NCBI RefSeq assembly: GCF_004337695.1
Contig: NZ_SJXJ01000013.1
Coordinates: forward strand, 1-64,000
Source: Tenacibaculum sp. M341
Lineage (GTDB): Bacteria > Bacteroidota > Bacteroidia > Flavobacteriales > Flavobacteriaceae
Reading direction: 5' to 3'
DNA: 64,000 bases
The position numbers were made by a program, and so were the translations under genes. The notes under the pieces were generated by a model. The model was not told the origin of the DNA. It saw only the letters and a program-made list of their open reading frames with translations, and did not search any database. Positions 35,731 to 46,776 of the stretch are shown here, piece after piece (positions within the stretch are counted from its first letter, which is position 1; every line of letters begins with the position of its first letter).

Positions 35731-36999
35731 TTATCTTACAGCAATAGGATAGTTTTCACCTCTATTAGATACAGATCCAGAAGTTCTTGGAGCTCCGTTT
35801 CTAGCATGCATAATACCTGCTACGTGAGGAGAAGCCATAGATGTACCACTTAAAGTAGCATAACCTCCGTTTAAGTATGTACTTCTTACACTACTTCCTG
35901 TAGCAATAACATCAATAGGATTCATGTTATAGTTAGAGAAAGAAGAGAAAGAACGGTTACAAGTCATAGAAGCAACAGTGTAAATTCTACTTCCGTTAAC
36001 ACATGCAGGAGCATAGCTAGCTGCATTTGCACTACTGTTACCAGCAGCAATTGCTACGTAAGTACCACCATTAGATAATGCATTTAAAGCGCTTACATAA
36101 GAAGAACTAGAAGAACATCCTGATCCGAAGAATCCTCCTAAACTTAAGTTAGCAACATCACCAGCGATATCATATCTACCAACGTGGTTGATACCAGCTA
36201 AGATAGTAGAAGTACTACTTCCACCGCTACATCCGAAAACTCTTACAGGAACAACAGCAGCACCAGCAGAAACACCAACAACACCAGTGTTATTGTTTAT
36301 AGCTGCAGCAGTACCAGCAACGTGAGTTCCGTGTCCGTTACAATCGTTAGCAGATCCACCTACGAATGATCTTGCATAAGTAGTGTTTGTTACTACGTTA
36401 AGGTCTGGGTGATCTAAATCGATACCAGAATCAATGATCCAAATCCACTCATCTCTAGAAGAACTATTAACAAATCCTCCAGCTCTAGAAATACCACAAG
36501 GAGTTTCCTGAGCCATTCTTTGAGACTTATCACCAGAAACAACGTCTTCTATTTGAAACTTAGGAATTTCGATAATTTGATCGAATTCAATAGTTGCAAC
36601 GTTTGGATCTTTAGAAAGTTTTTGGAATTCAGCATCGTTTAATTTCATTGCCATACCAGTAATTTCTGTAGTATAGTAATTTAAAACGTTACTCTTATCT
36701 AATTCATTCTTAGATAAAATGTCATTCATTTTAGAAATAGACGCTTCAGAAATAGCATCTACTGATTTTGCCTTAGCTTCTCTACTAGTGAAAGCAGATT
36801 TAGAAACTATTGTTGAGGTTGGAGCGATTGAAGAATTTTTGAAAACTACAATGTACTGACCAGGAATGATGTTACCTTCGTTACCAGCAGCTTCTGCTGT
36901 AGTGTCAAGATCACTCTCTGTAGCATTTTCATTTTGACAAGAAGTCAAAACCATTGCCGACATTAGGACACCTAATGCCAATTTACTGAAATTTTTCAT
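35731..36999 (-). CDS. S8 family subtilisin/proteinase K-like lipoprotein protease
   Basis: A 422-residue secreted serine protease. The signal peptide ends in a lipobox (MVLTSCQNE). An I9 inhibitor propeptide (GQYIVVFKNSS ... VLNYYTTEITGMAMKL) is followed by the catalytic domain: Asp in WIIDSGIDLDHPDL, His in GHGTHVAGTAA, oxyanion Asn in IAAGNSS and Ser in LSGTSMASPHVAGIM. Residue order and CGISRAG point to the proteinase K branch. It ends soon after the catalytic Ser with about 30 residues, and it lacks a T9SS tail, so it may stay anchored in the envelope. Paired cysteines are present in the catalytic domain. Confidence 0.92.
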   Translation of the reverse strand: MKNFSKLALGVLMSAMVLTSCQNENATESDLDTTAEAAGNEGNIIPGQYIVVFKNSSIAPTSTIVSKSAFTSREAKAKSVDAISEASISKMNDILSKNELDKSNVLNYYTTEITGMAMKLNDAEFQKLSKDPNVATIEFDQIIEIPKFQIEDVVSGDKSQRMAQETPCGISRAGGFVNSSSRDEWIWIIDSGIDLDHPDLNVVTNTTYARSFVGGSANDCNGHGTHVAGTAAAINNNTGVVGVSAGAAVVPVRVFGCSGGSSTSTILAGINHVGRYDIAGDVANLSLGGFFGSGCSSSSSYVSALNALSNGGTYVAIAAGNSSANAASYAPACVNGSRIYTVASMTCNRSFSSFSNYNMNPIDVIATGSSVRSTYLNGGYATLSGTSMASPHVAGIMHARNGAPRTSGSVSNRGENYPIAVR

Positions 37000-37473
37000 A
37001 ATTAAAATTTAAAGGGTTAATGAATTAAAATTCGTGAACAAATTTAGAGGATATCAGCATAAAAAAAAACACGTTAGAGAGAGCTAAGTGTTTAAAATTG
37101 AAATATGTATGTTTTTTTTGAAGTGGTTTTTATCATTAAGCAACTAATTCGCATTAGGCTACTAAAGGGTTTTCTATTGATAATAATGTTAAAAAGTTAA
37201 TATTTTATTTAAGAAAATATTAACTTTTTAAAACTATAATTTAACTTTTTTTTAACTTTTAAAACAGGTTTAAAATTGAATTAAACTCCTTTGTTTAAGT
37301 TAAATTTAACTTTAAATTTACTTTTTGTTTGTTTTTTAACATAAAAAAGATTTAAAATATTCTTTTTTAACTTTTTTAACATAAATAATGTTTCGAGGGT
37401 GTTTTGTTAGATAAAAAGATGTTTTAACAATTCTGTTTGTGTAAAATAAAATTATGTTAACGTTTATATTCAT
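37000..37473. other. AT-rich intergenic region upstream of the S8 protease
   Basis: No gene is seen. A 16-bp hairpin (arms 37191-37206 and 37214-37229, core AAGTTAATATTTT) lies within it, and the right half is dominated by repeated TTTTTTAAC units, including TTTTTTAACATAAA at 37332-37345 and 37372-37385, 40 bases apart. Confidence 0.6.
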
Positions 37474-37502
37474 AAAAAAACCACCTTTTTAAAAGGTGGT
37501 TT
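37474..37502 (-). terminator. Terminator of the LamG giant-protein operon
   Basis: AAACCACCTTTT (37478-37489) pairs with AAAAGGTGGTTT (37491-37502), followed on the minus strand by a T7 run. Confidence 0.75.
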
Positions 37503-37525
37503 AAATTTTAAAAGCTTTAAACTGT

Positions 37526-40500
37526 TTATTTAAAAATAACTTTTAATGTTATGCTACTGTCAGAACTTTTTAGATGACATAAATACATCCCGTTTGGAAT
37601 TTTCATTAAACGAGTATCTGTAGATCTATCTAAAATTACTGATGTGCGTTCGTTTTCTTGTAGTTTACCAGAAAATAATGTTGCAATTTCAGTACCGTTA
37701 AGACTTACTAAGTTTAACACATAGTTATCTGTAGTTATTGGTTGCATATGAATAGTTGCTATTTCACCAACAGGATTGTTGTCAATAGTTAATATGTTTC
37801 CAGAAATATCAGATTGATTTGAATCTGAGACATATAAAGGATAGCTATTTTCCAACTTACCTATGAATTTATTTTTAGAAAATGACAAAGTGTTTTCAAT
37901 ATCAAAAGTTTCATCATCAGCAATAACCTTGAAATTTATGGTTTCTTTATTGCTTCCATAAACAGTCATAAAATAAACAAAGCTATCTTCTTGTTTAACA
38001 GCTTTTGCTATCCCTCTATATTTATCATTTGATTCTGCAATAACAATATATTCTTTATCAGTATCTATGTTATCAGCAACAATTTTTGCAGTAACAGACA
38101 TAATAAAAGGATATTTTGTTCCCTCAACCTCAATACCTTTTGCTTTAGCATCTTTTAAGTATTTAGTATCTAACGCATTTTTATCAGTATTTTCTGATGT
38201 TACATCGTCAAAAGACATTGTTCTTGAAGCTACACTATTTGAAGTAGTAACAACACCAGAATAATTTAAAGTACCTGGATTCATCATTTTAATACTATAA
38301 GACTTGTTTGGTATTAAATGTGTTAAAGTACCTTTCCATCCTTCTGCAGTAAATTCTGAAAAACCTTTTCGTCCTGAAACTTTATCTCCAATAGAAAATT
38401 TATTTGATAAAGAACGTAAAGCATACGAGGTGTTAAACATTACATTAGGAATATATCCTACATAGTTGGTTGCATATCCGCCATTAATAGTAATGTTTGT
38501 ATTCATAGGAGCATCAGTACCTTGAATAAGCATTAGTTTATCACTTGCAGATTTCACTTGATATCCTTTGGTATAATCTAATTGTTGAAGAGTACCACTA
38601 GCATCTCCTGTAGCTGAGAATGAAGTGATTTCACTTCCAGATAGTTCCATAATTTGATCACCTTCTTCCATACCTTTTATACGATTAATATCTAAAATAG
38701 AGGTTTGAGGATTATTGATTGAGTTGAAACTTACCCACTGATAACCTTGTAATAAAGGAATTCTTTTTACGATAGTATCACCAGTTTCAAACAATACAGG
38801 TGTAATAATATTTCCTTCAGAAGGAGTATCACCAATAGCATAAGTTTGTTGTAAACCAATGTATTCTTTACAATGAGAATCATCCCACACATGGAAATAT
38901 AAATCACCAGACTCACCTACATTATAAAAGACATCTAATAAAACAGTTGGTTTATTATTGATCATAGAAACGCTACCTTTTCCTCTAACTTCATTGTTAA
39001 AATAAGCAACTATTACATCGTTGGTATCTTCTGAAATTTCACCAGCAATGTTTAATGTTCCTGTAAATTCCTTTTTAAAAGGGAAGTTAGAGGCATTAAA
39101 TTCATAATCAGGGGTTTCACAATTAACATCTAATGTAAGTTTAAAATATTCGTAACCAGTTCTAGTACCAGTTTCACTATAGGTAATTACACCAATATTA
39201 TCGTAAAAAACACCTTTGTTTAAATAAGCTGAAGTACTGAAATTTAATGTTTTTTCAAAACCAGCTTCAATAGTTATTTCATTACCAACAGTAACATTTG
39301 TACACTTTAACCAATCTGGTAAAGATTGTAGTTCAAAAGTTGTATCAGTACCTCCATTATTGGTAAGTGTTGCAGAAAAACTTGTAGTATTTCCAACTTG
39401 TTGAGAAGCATTAATATTGGCTTTGTTCCAGTTAGTATTATTCTTATTAATGGTAAATGACCAATTATGACCTTCAGTAACATTACCGTCTACACCTTTG
39501 ATAGAGCTATTACTAAGTATGGCAGTTAATTTAGCTCCTTCTAAGAAGTATTCTTGAAAGTTTAAAGGCGTGATAATAATTTCATTATTGTCAACATTTG
39601 TGTTTACTTCAATAGGAATGTCTTGTATTAATTGTTCAATAGATAAAGGAGCTGCAAAATCACCTTCAATCCAAGAAATACCATTTTGAGTACTACCACT
39701 AGTATTACCAGTGAAATCTCTAACACCTTCTTGGAAACCATCTACTTCTAAAGCAATATTATCAAATACATAATACGCCATTAATTGATCTTCGTTTCCT
39801 AATAACTGTTTATCTTTAAAAGAAACAATTTGACCGTGTGAACGTGCTTTATTCCAAATTCGTAATTCATCTATTAAACCTAAATATCCTTCATTTTGAT
39901 CATTAGATCCACCAATAATTAAATCATTAGTATTTAATTGAATATTTTCATTAGATACATTATATGCAACATCAGAGTATACCAAAGTACCATTGAAATA
40001 GAAGTTTATGTTATTATATCCATCATATACCATAGCTACGTGAGTCCATTCATGAAGAGGTAAGCTTGCAGTAATATTTCCACCTAGTCCTTCTTTATAT
40101 ACTAACTTTCCATTTGCATTTAACCCTAAACTATAGTTGCTACCCTTTTCAAATAGATTTACTGTTCCGTTAACTGGATATGCAGTTGGATTTATCCAAA
40201 ATTCTGTAGTGAATGCACCAGAAAGATTTAAGAAGTCTCCGTGTGGAACGGTAATAATATCTGTAGGTACATTAAACTCTGCTGATATTAATTTTTTGGG
40301 TAAACCTCCTAATGTACCTCTTAACGAAATATTTAAAGAAGTAAGTGTAGTAGGATCTAAAGGTTTGTTGTAAACAGCAGTAATAGCTCCGTCAGTTAAT
40401 ATTCCTCCTTCAATAGGATTCGTTTCTAATAATAATGGAGCAGTTCTAGATACATTTCCATACACATAAGGAGTAGGTGTATTTCGCCTCCAAACTTCAG

Positions 40501-43500
40501 TTCCTAATCCACATACAGGTACAATTCTAAAACCATAACCACCATTTACCAATCCAGATACATCAACAGAAGCTTTAAAAGCATTGTGAGTATCGCTATA
40601 CATATTCTTTAACTCTTCAACCGTAATTGTTTTTAACAAAATAGGCGTATTGTTATCAGCTAAAGCATATTCTATTTCTACAGCAGTTAAACTATCAGGA
40701 AGTACTACTTCGTCATTTTCAACAGATACACCAGAAAGCGTGAAAACAAAATCTTGAATATTATTGTTCGATTGATTAATCACCCAATTTTCTTGAGGAC
40801 TATTCATAGTCGTTTCTTTAATACAAGGACCATGGAACTGAGCAGTCAGATATAAAGCATCAATACTTTTAACTCCTGCATCTTCGTATACACTAATGTT
40901 ATGATCATAATCTAAATCAGTATGTCCTTCACAAGGTACCGCAAATAATAACTCCAAATCTTTGTATTCAACATACGAATCTGTTTCATTGTCTGGCATT
41001 GTTACTTGTACAGTAACATCATATTCTTGTTTAATACCAGTAGGAGAGGTATCATCTGGTCCAAACCAGTAAGAAATAGTGTTACCATTTAACTTTTTAC
41101 CACCAACTGTAACAATAGCTCCAAGCGGATTGGTTTCTGTTGAAAGAGAAAGCTCGTAGGTTTTAGGTGAATCTGCATTCCCCGCTGTTTGCGTATTTCT
41201 CAGTTTTACTTGGTATTCTAATGTTTGACCCACTAATCCATTAGCAATGGTTTTTTCTGAAGAAATTTCTACACCTGTTCTAATTTGTGTACCACGCTCT
41301 GCCGGACAAGAACTTTTTCCTGCTAAAGTTTTAAAAATAGGTACTCCATAATTTGGGTCACGTCTTATTTCTAAAGCAAAACGATCACCAGCATCACCAT
41401 CTGTCAAGGTATATTGTACTAAGGTATTTGTTTCATCAGTAATTTCGAAACCACCACCCAATGCAGTGTTTACCGTATTGGTATATTCAAACTCAGAACT
41501 AACACCACCGACAGTTCCGTCTACTTTTGTTTTATATCCAAAATCAAAGGTCGATTGAAAATCTGCGCCATTGGTATCAGTATCAGCAGTGGTAATGTTT
41601 CTAGTATATACTGAACCACCACCATCAAAACTTCTGTTTTTATCAAAGTTTTTAAATTGCTTGTAATCATTCCAATCATATTTACTTTCATCATATTCAT
41701 CTAACTTTTGATCAAGTTCAGAAAGAAATGCGTAATCTTTCAAATATGCATAATCTGATCTCTTATACAAGTTTAAAGCAAAGTCGTTATTAATTAAAGC
41801 AGCACTCCATTTTCTTACAGAGTTTTCATACGACTGAATTTTTTTATCGTCAGTTTCGCTCTCTATAGATTTTAATAAATTAGGAATCATATCTTTTTTA
41901 ATATCATAATAGGTATGTGAAAAAGAATTATCTATTTTATTATTTAAAACTTGAGCATTAGAGCTGTATTGAACTTCACATGCGTCACTATCGTAAGCCA
42001 ATGTTTCACCAGTTCCAACAGTTATTAAATATCCTGTTCCAATAAATAAATCAGCTTCTTTACCAACAATATTTTCAGTGCTAGAAGTACTAAACTCTTC
42101 CGTGTTTTCAGTTTCTGTTACAGTACTACCATTATACGTTCCTAAAGCACTAAATTGAACATCTACTCCAGTTGAGACTTTGGCTTTAAAGGCAGTAATA
42201 GAAGTACCAAAACCTAATACAGTAGCCACTAAGTTTTGTCTATGCTCTAAACCTAATTGATTACTAAGTGTACCTGTGTATCCTAAAGCAGCATTCCATT
42301 TACCTGTAGTAACTGATTTAGTTCCTTTTTTAAGAGTAGCACTACTTCCATCACCAGGAGGGTCGTGTAAAACATAGTTTATAACAGGATCAGCAATAGT
42401 AAAATCACTATTGTTCATTCTTGCTCCAGTAATTAACCCTTTTAAAGTTTCAATTTTACTGCTATCATTTTTCATAGCCTGAATTGTAAAACCTTTTGTA
42501 TGTGGAGTCATAAAATTAGGAGCAGCAGCAAAAGAAGCTAATACCGCATGTCCATTTACGTCTGTTTTTCCTTGAGCAGAACTAGCACCATCAGCTAATT
42601 TTAATAATCCACCTGTAAAATTAACTGTAGCCTCTTCGATCATACATTTTTGATCTCCATATTGTTCAAATATAGTTGCTTGAAGTAATACAGGTGCACC
42701 TTCGTTAAATACATAGAAGTCTTTACCACAAGCTTTTTCTAAAAGGTCGAAATCACTTTCAACTAAGTCTTCTAAAGGAGTAGTAATTTTATCTTCTTTT
42801 ACTTGATATACATTCAATTCAATAGATAAAGGAGCTCTGTATTCAAAATCATAAGTAGCCCAACCTTTGGTAATATCTATGTTTGAGATACTTCTAGTGA
42901 TAGTTGTATCGTTTACATTGGTAATAATCACTTCATATTTTCCAGGAATAAGACCATCTACCATAAATACTTTGTTCTCGTTATCAAAATTACTAGCTGT
43001 AATTTCTTTTGAGAAAGCAGGAGTAGCATCACTATCAGTTCTTGTAATTGTTCCTGTCCATGCTCCAATAGTATTTTCGCAAGGGATAACTATATTTCCT
43101 ACAAAACCAAATCGATCTTTCATTTCAAAATCTACTTCAGTCATTGGATCAATAACATTTAAAGAATACAAATGACTACCTGCTTGAGGATTGTATCGAG
43201 ATGTAGTAGCTACATATTCATACTTGTATTTTTTTGAATAGGTTATGATCTCTGAATTGCTGATAGTTGCAGCATCATTTAAAACTAAATAGTTGTTTTT
43301 ACCAGCTACAGTTTTAGATAAAGTTCTGTTTCCTTTTTCTTGAGCAAAATCGAAAGATAATTCTAAGTGATCAGCATCTCCATCAATAATATCACCACTT
43401 TTGATAGCTTTTAATTCAACTTCAGAATAAGAAGTGTTTCTAAATTCTACCAAGGTCATAGGAGATAAGTTAGATGCAGTTGCAGTACCACCATTATCTG

Positions 43501-46210
43501 TGCTTGCTCCTAAGTATAACCAATCATTATTAAAAGTAGGAGCGCTTATCATTCCTGATTTGTAAGTATCATTTACCAACAAACCTAATTCACCCGTATC
43601 AGCAATACTTACAGCGAAAAAAGAGAAAGAGCTAGGATTGTTTAAAGCGGTTTCTTTTTGTAATTGATCATTGTAAAATACTTGAATTAAAGTATTGTTT
43701 TTTAAAACAACTTCTAATTGATCCCATTGTAGTAATGTTTGTTTTTCAGGAACAAAACTTGGGTAGGTAACAGACACAAAAGGTTTCACAAATCCAGAGA
43801 TCGTAATACCGTTGTCTTTATAGTTAATAGTATTTTTAGTAACAGCATAACCACCACTTGTAATTGTATTGTCTGCTTCTACAGGAGAAAAATCTAAACT
43901 ATTTAAACTGTTGTTATTTGTTAATTCAGGATTAAAAACTTCAAAAGTATGTAAGCCTAAAGAAGATGAAACACTATATACACCATCTTTATTACTTAAT
44001 AAACCATCTGCAGAACCTAATAATGGTTGCCCATCAATAGCTAATCTTCTTCCAGCAGGTACAGGATACTTGTTTTCACCTTCAATATATAAGATTCTAC
44101 CAGCAACAGGTAAATTAGAAATATCAGTGAAGTTAGCTACTTTACTATAATCTGCAACCAAAGAAGATTGTTTTATAATTGCACCAACTGTAGATGGTTT
44201 AAACTCATGAATAGGTTTAATAGCTCTAGCAGTGTAGGTGTATTTATCATGTGTACTGTAAATAGCACTGAATTCGTAACTACCATTAGCATCTGTATAC
44301 GCTACATATTTTAAAGCTTTAGGTTGCTCTTTGTAAACTAAAGTAGATGTTTGTTCTATTTTTCCTACATAGCTACCTTTTGAAACTGAAGCACGATTAT
44401 AAATAGCTTTAGTATCATTAAGGTCCATAGAATAGGCTAGTAGTAAATCTTGTTCATCTGAATCAGCTATATAAGCAGCATATTTTTCAATTTCATCAAG
44501 ATTTTTCTTACCCTTCCATACTCTAAATTCATCCACTAAATACGTATGTGCAGCAGCTTGATTGATATAAAAATTATAATCGTTAGAGGTAGAACTCCAG
44601 TCAAAAGCAGTAGCATCAGTACCTACAAGTACTTCATCTTTGTACACATTAATACCATCGTTTCCAAAAGCATATACATAGTGATGCCACTCTGTGTCGT
44701 TAGCTCCTAATGGAAAAGTTTTAACAATATTATTATTAAACTGAATGCTAGTTGATACATCTGTATTACTAGAAGTATTTATTGCAATTGAAGTATTACC
44801 CGATTGAAATACTTTGTTGGTTCCTCTTCCTGTAGTAGTTCCGTTCTTATACCAAAATTCTATAGTAATATTATTGTTATCAGTAATTAATTTACTTTCT
44901 ACAAAACTAATTTTAGGTGAATTTGCAGCAAACTCTAAGGCACTACCATTCGTTGCTGTATATGCATTAACAGCATCTGTGTTGCTTGGATCAGGTTCGT
45001 TTAAATTAATTTCAATAGTTACATCTTTAACATATACTTCTGATTGTGTTTTTACAACTCCTGTAATGGTACCGTTTGGAAAAATGAATCCAGTATTACT
45101 ACCACTTTTAGGGTTTGGTGCATCTGTATTGTCACCCACTATCGTATACGTATATATTGTTCCTGGTAAGGCTCCTTTATCCGTAAAAAATAACTGTTCT
45201 CCACTATTTTTTGTGATATTGTCTTTAGTACCTATTTTACTTCCATCTCTGTAAATATTATAATAGGTTAAATCACCAACATGAAACCATTTAAGTTCCA
45301 CTTTATCAGAAAAAGCACCTTTAGAAGCACTCACAATAATTTGATCTAATTGGCTAATAGGATTCTCTATTTCACTATTAATGAAAGCCAATGTTTTATT
45401 ACTGCTATTACTTGTTAGTTTTGAGGCTATTTTTCCGTAAGCAGGATAACCATCTTGCTGAATTGTGTTTAACCAATGCGTTGAGGTAAGCTCAGGCATA
45501 TATTGATTTGTAGGTTGTTCTTCAGCATCTCCAGAGAAATTAGCTACAAGTCCTTTATTTATTTGATCGTTTATGATATTACCTGTGTAGTTATAAAAAG
45601 AAGTATATCTATTATTAAATATTTGCTCTTCTTGTCTTTTTACATTCCAAGCTTTTACTTCAGCTAAAAAGATTTCTTGATTAGCACCTCCTTTTGTAAA
45701 ATATAAATCGTAATTATCAGCTATTTCAATAGCACTAAATGTTTTCACTTTATAACCATCTACATGTAAATCTATATTAAATGAATTAGGACCTAGTTGA
45801 TAAAACGTAAAAGCATAGTGTTGCCAAAAAGTACCTGTAATTGTTGCAGGAATATCAATAGGCTGTTGATCATTTAAATAATCACTGTTTAAAATTACGT
45901 TGTTACGGTGAATTTTAAACGTAAATCCTTTATTATTTAAGGCATCTGTGGTAAATAATAACGATTCAGAATCGTTTTTGAATTTTGTCCAAAATTCGAT
46001 GGTTGCTTCGCCTAAATTTCCTTTATCCAATAACATAGATTTTAAACCTACATTAGTGTCAAAATTAGAAATATGACCCGAACTACTTGGCATTTTTAGT
46101 ACCGATATATTTTTATTTGCAGTTTGTGCTATCAAATGCGTATTCAGAAAAAAGCAAAGTAGTATAATCCAGCAACAACTTTGCGCTGTAATTAATAGTT
46201 TTTTCATCAT
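37526..46210 (-). CDS. Giant T9SS type A secreted protein with multiple LamG-like domains
   Basis: A 2894-residue secreted protein; signal peptide roughly residues 1-28 ending LIAQ. At least four concanavalin/LamG-type domains are visible, each with the EFW ... WHHY/HYAF ... DEFRVW pattern: about 45-200, 420-590, 770-930 and 2010-2175 (TEFWINPTAYP ... WTHVAMVYDG ... IDELRIWNKAR). Carboxypeptidase-like and fibronectin-like beta domains lie between, with a large low-similarity region near 1250-1900. The last 90 residues end in a T9SS type A sorting domain (LTIDNNPVGEIATIHM ... NYVLNLVSLNGTEI ... IPNGMYLCHLKS). It is the last gene of a three-gene operon. A surface glycan-binding or adhesion role is likely; the ligand is unknown. 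Confidence 0.88.
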   Translation of the reverse strand: MMKKLLITAQSCCWIILLCFFLNTHLIAQTANKNISVLKMPSSSGHISNFDTNVGLKSMLLDKGNLGEATIEFWTKFKNDSESLLFTTDALNNKGFTFKIHRNNVILNSDYLNDQQPIDIPATITGTFWQHYAFTFYQLGPNSFNIDLHVDGYKVKTFSAIEIADNYDLYFTKGGANQEIFLAEVKAWNVKRQEEQIFNNRYTSFYNYTGNIINDQINKGLVANFSGDAEEQPTNQYMPELTSTHWLNTIQQDGYPAYGKIASKLTSNSSNKTLAFINSEIENPISQLDQIIVSASKGAFSDKVELKWFHVGDLTYYNIYRDGSKIGTKDNITKNSGEQLFFTDKGALPGTIYTYTIVGDNTDAPNPKSGSNTGFIFPNGTITGVVKTQSEVYVKDVTIEINLNEPDPSNTDAVNAYTATNGSALEFAANSPKISFVESKLITDNNNITIEFWYKNGTTTGRGTNKVFQSGNTSIAINTSSNTDVSTSIQFNNNIVKTFPLGANDTEWHHYVYAFGNDGINVYKDEVLVGTDATAFDWSSTSNDYNFYINQAAAHTYLVDEFRVWKGKKNLDEIEKYAAYIADSDEQDLLLAYSMDLNDTKAIYNRASVSKGSYVGKIEQTSTLVYKEQPKALKYVAYTDANGSYEFSAIYSTHDKYTYTARAIKPIHEFKPSTVGAIIKQSSLVADYSKVANFTDISNLPVAGRILYIEGENKYPVPAGRRLAIDGQPLLGSADGLLSNKDGVYSVSSSLGLHTFEVFNPELTNNNSLNSLDFSPVEADNTITSGGYAVTKNTINYKDNGITISGFVKPFVSVTYPSFVPEKQTLLQWDQLEVVLKNNTLIQVFYNDQLQKETALNNPSSFSFFAVSIADTGELGLLVNDTYKSGMISAPTFNNDWLYLGASTDNGGTATASNLSPMTLVEFRNTSYSEVELKAIKSGDIIDGDADHLELSFDFAQEKGNRTLSKTVAGKNNYLVLNDAATISNSEIITYSKKYKYEYVATTSRYNPQAGSHLYSLNVIDPMTEVDFEMKDRFGFVGNIVIPCENTIGAWTGTITRTDSDATPAFSKEITASNFDNENKVFMVDGLIPGKYEVIITNVNDTTITRSISNIDITKGWATYDFEYRAPLSIELNVYQVKEDKITTPLEDLVESDFDLLEKACGKDFYVFNEGAPVLLQATIFEQYGDQKCMIEEATVNFTGGLLKLADGASSAQGKTDVNGHAVLASFAAAPNFMTPHTKGFTIQAMKNDSSKIETLKGLITGARMNNSDFTIADPVINYVLHDPPGDGSSATLKKGTKSVTTGKWNAALGYTGTLSNQLGLEHRQNLVATVLGFGTSITAFKAKVSTGVDVQFSALGTYNGSTVTETENTEEFSTSSTENIVGKEADLFIGTGYLITVGTGETLAYDSDACEVQYSSNAQVLNNKIDNSFSHTYYDIKKDMIPNLLKSIESETDDKKIQSYENSVRKWSAALINNDFALNLYKRSDYAYLKDYAFLSELDQKLDEYDESKYDWNDYKQFKNFDKNRSFDGGGSVYTRNITTADTDTNGADFQSTFDFGYKTKVDGTVGGVSSEFEYTNTVNTALGGGFEITDETNTLVQYTLTDGDAGDRFALEIRRDPNYGVPIFKTLAGKSSCPAERGTQIRTGVEISSEKTIANGLVGQTLEYQVKLRNTQTAGNADSPKTYELSLSTETNPLGAIVTVGGKKLNGNTISYWFGPDDTSPTGIKQEYDVTVQVTMPDNETDSYVEYKDLELLFAVPCEGHTDLDYDHNISVYEDAGVKSIDALYLTAQFHGPCIKETTMNSPQENWVINQSNNNIQDFVFTLSGVSVENDEVVLPDSLTAVEIEYALADNNTPILLKTITVEELKNMYSDTHNAFKASVDVSGLVNGGYGFRIVPVCGLGTEVWRRNTPTPYVYGNVSRTAPLLLETNPIEGGILTDGAITAVYNKPLDPTTLTSLNISLRGTLGGLPKKLISAEFNVPTDIITVPHGDFLNLSGAFTTEFWINPTAYPVNGTVNLFEKGSNYSLGLNANGKLVYKEGLGGNITASLPLHEWTHVAMVYDGYNNINFYFNGTLVYSDVAYNVSNENIQLNTNDLIIGGSNDQNEGYLGLIDELRIWNKARSHGQIVSFKDKQLLGNEDQLMAYYVFDNIALEVDGFQEGVRDFTGNTSGSTQNGISWIEGDFAAPLSIEQLIQDIPIEVNTNVDNNEIIITPLNFQEYFLEGAKLTAILSNSSIKGVDGNVTEGHNWSFTINKNNTNWNKANINASQQVGNTTSFSATLTNNGGTDTTFELQSLPDWLKCTNVTVGNEITIEAGFEKTLNFSTSAYLNKGVFYDNIGVITYSETGTRTGYEYFKLTLDVNCETPDYEFNASNFPFKKEFTGTLNIAGEISEDTNDVIVAYFNNEVRGKGSVSMINNKPTVLLDVFYNVGESGDLYFHVWDDSHCKEYIGLQQTYAIGDTPSEGNIITPVLFETGDTIVKRIPLLQGYQWVSFNSINNPQTSILDINRIKGMEEGDQIMELSGSEITSFSATGDASGTLQQLDYTKGYQVKSASDKLMLIQGTDAPMNTNITINGGYATNYVGYIPNVMFNTSYALRSLSNKFSIGDKVSGRKGFSEFTAEGWKGTLTHLIPNKSYSIKMMNPGTLNYSGVVTTSNSVASRTMSFDDVTSENTDKNALDTKYLKDAKAKGIEVEGTKYPFIMSVTAKIVADNIDTDKEYIVIAESNDKYRGIAKAVKQEDSFVYFMTVYGSNKETINFKVIADDETFDIENTLSFSKNKFIGKLENSYPLYVSDSNQSDISGNILTIDNNPVGEIATIHMQPITTDNYVLNLVSLNGTEIATLFSGKLQENERTSVILDRSTDTRLMKIPNGMYLCHLKSSDSSITLKVIFK

Positions 46211-46237
46211 TTATGATTTTAAATGTGTATTAAAATT

Positions 46238-46762
46238 TTAGAATGTTTTTACAATTTTGCCGATTTTATATCGATAGGCATTACCCTTATCATCGTCATT
46301 ACTCGACAAATTCCAACTAGCATTAGGAACATTCTTCATTGAAAGAACACCGTTTTGCATGTACACTACACTTTTGTCTTTGGTAGGATCACATAGTGCG
46401 ATATAAGGATACCCGAAATATTGAATTTCCCATTGGTAGTTTTTAATATTTGTTTCTTCTTGTATTTCTCTAAAAACTAAATTGTTTCCTTCTCTCTTTA
46501 AAAACAAATTATTTTCTTGAGCAGAAATTAAAAAAACAGTAGCTGGATTATCTTCTGATTGCTTTATAATAAAAGCATCAAAATAAGTGTCTGGGGTCGT
46601 ATTACTTTTTTCTGTTAATACCAATGAATTGGTTTCTTTATCTAAGTTTAAGACCTTTTTTTGAGCTCCTTCATCGGCATAAAATACGATAAGCTCTGTG
46701 TTTTGTGCAGTTATTCCTTGATACCAGCATAACACTATTAGTAAAAAATTAAATACTTTCAT
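46238..46762 (-). CDS. Small secreted protein of unknown function
   Basis: A 174-residue protein with signal peptide MKVFNFLLIVLCWYQGITAQ. The mature part consists of short beta repeats (VFLISAQENNLFLKREGNNL, then IALCDPTKDKSVVYMQNGVL) spaced as in beta-trefoil lectin-like folds, but I see no QxW signature and do not assign a family. It lies 14 bases after the tail-fibre-like gene and 27 bases before the giant gene in one operon, which suggests a shared surface complex. Confidence 0.65.
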   Translation of the reverse strand: MKVFNFLLIVLCWYQGITAQNTELIVFYADEGAQKKVLNLDKETNSLVLTEKSNTTPDTYFDAFIIKQSEDNPATVFLISAQENNLFLKREGNNLVFREIQEETNIKNYQWEIQYFGYPYIALCDPTKDKSVVYMQNGVLSMKNVPNASWNLSSNDDDKGNAYRYKIGKIVKTF

Positions 46763-46776
46763 ACGAGTGCTAATTT

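Noticed and set aside
37526-46210. Several plus-strand ORFs of 65-146 codons inside the LamG giant gene, and similar ones inside the LRR giant
   Set aside because: All are antisense shadows of long repetitive coding sequence, with low-complexity Ser/Val/Leu-rich translations.
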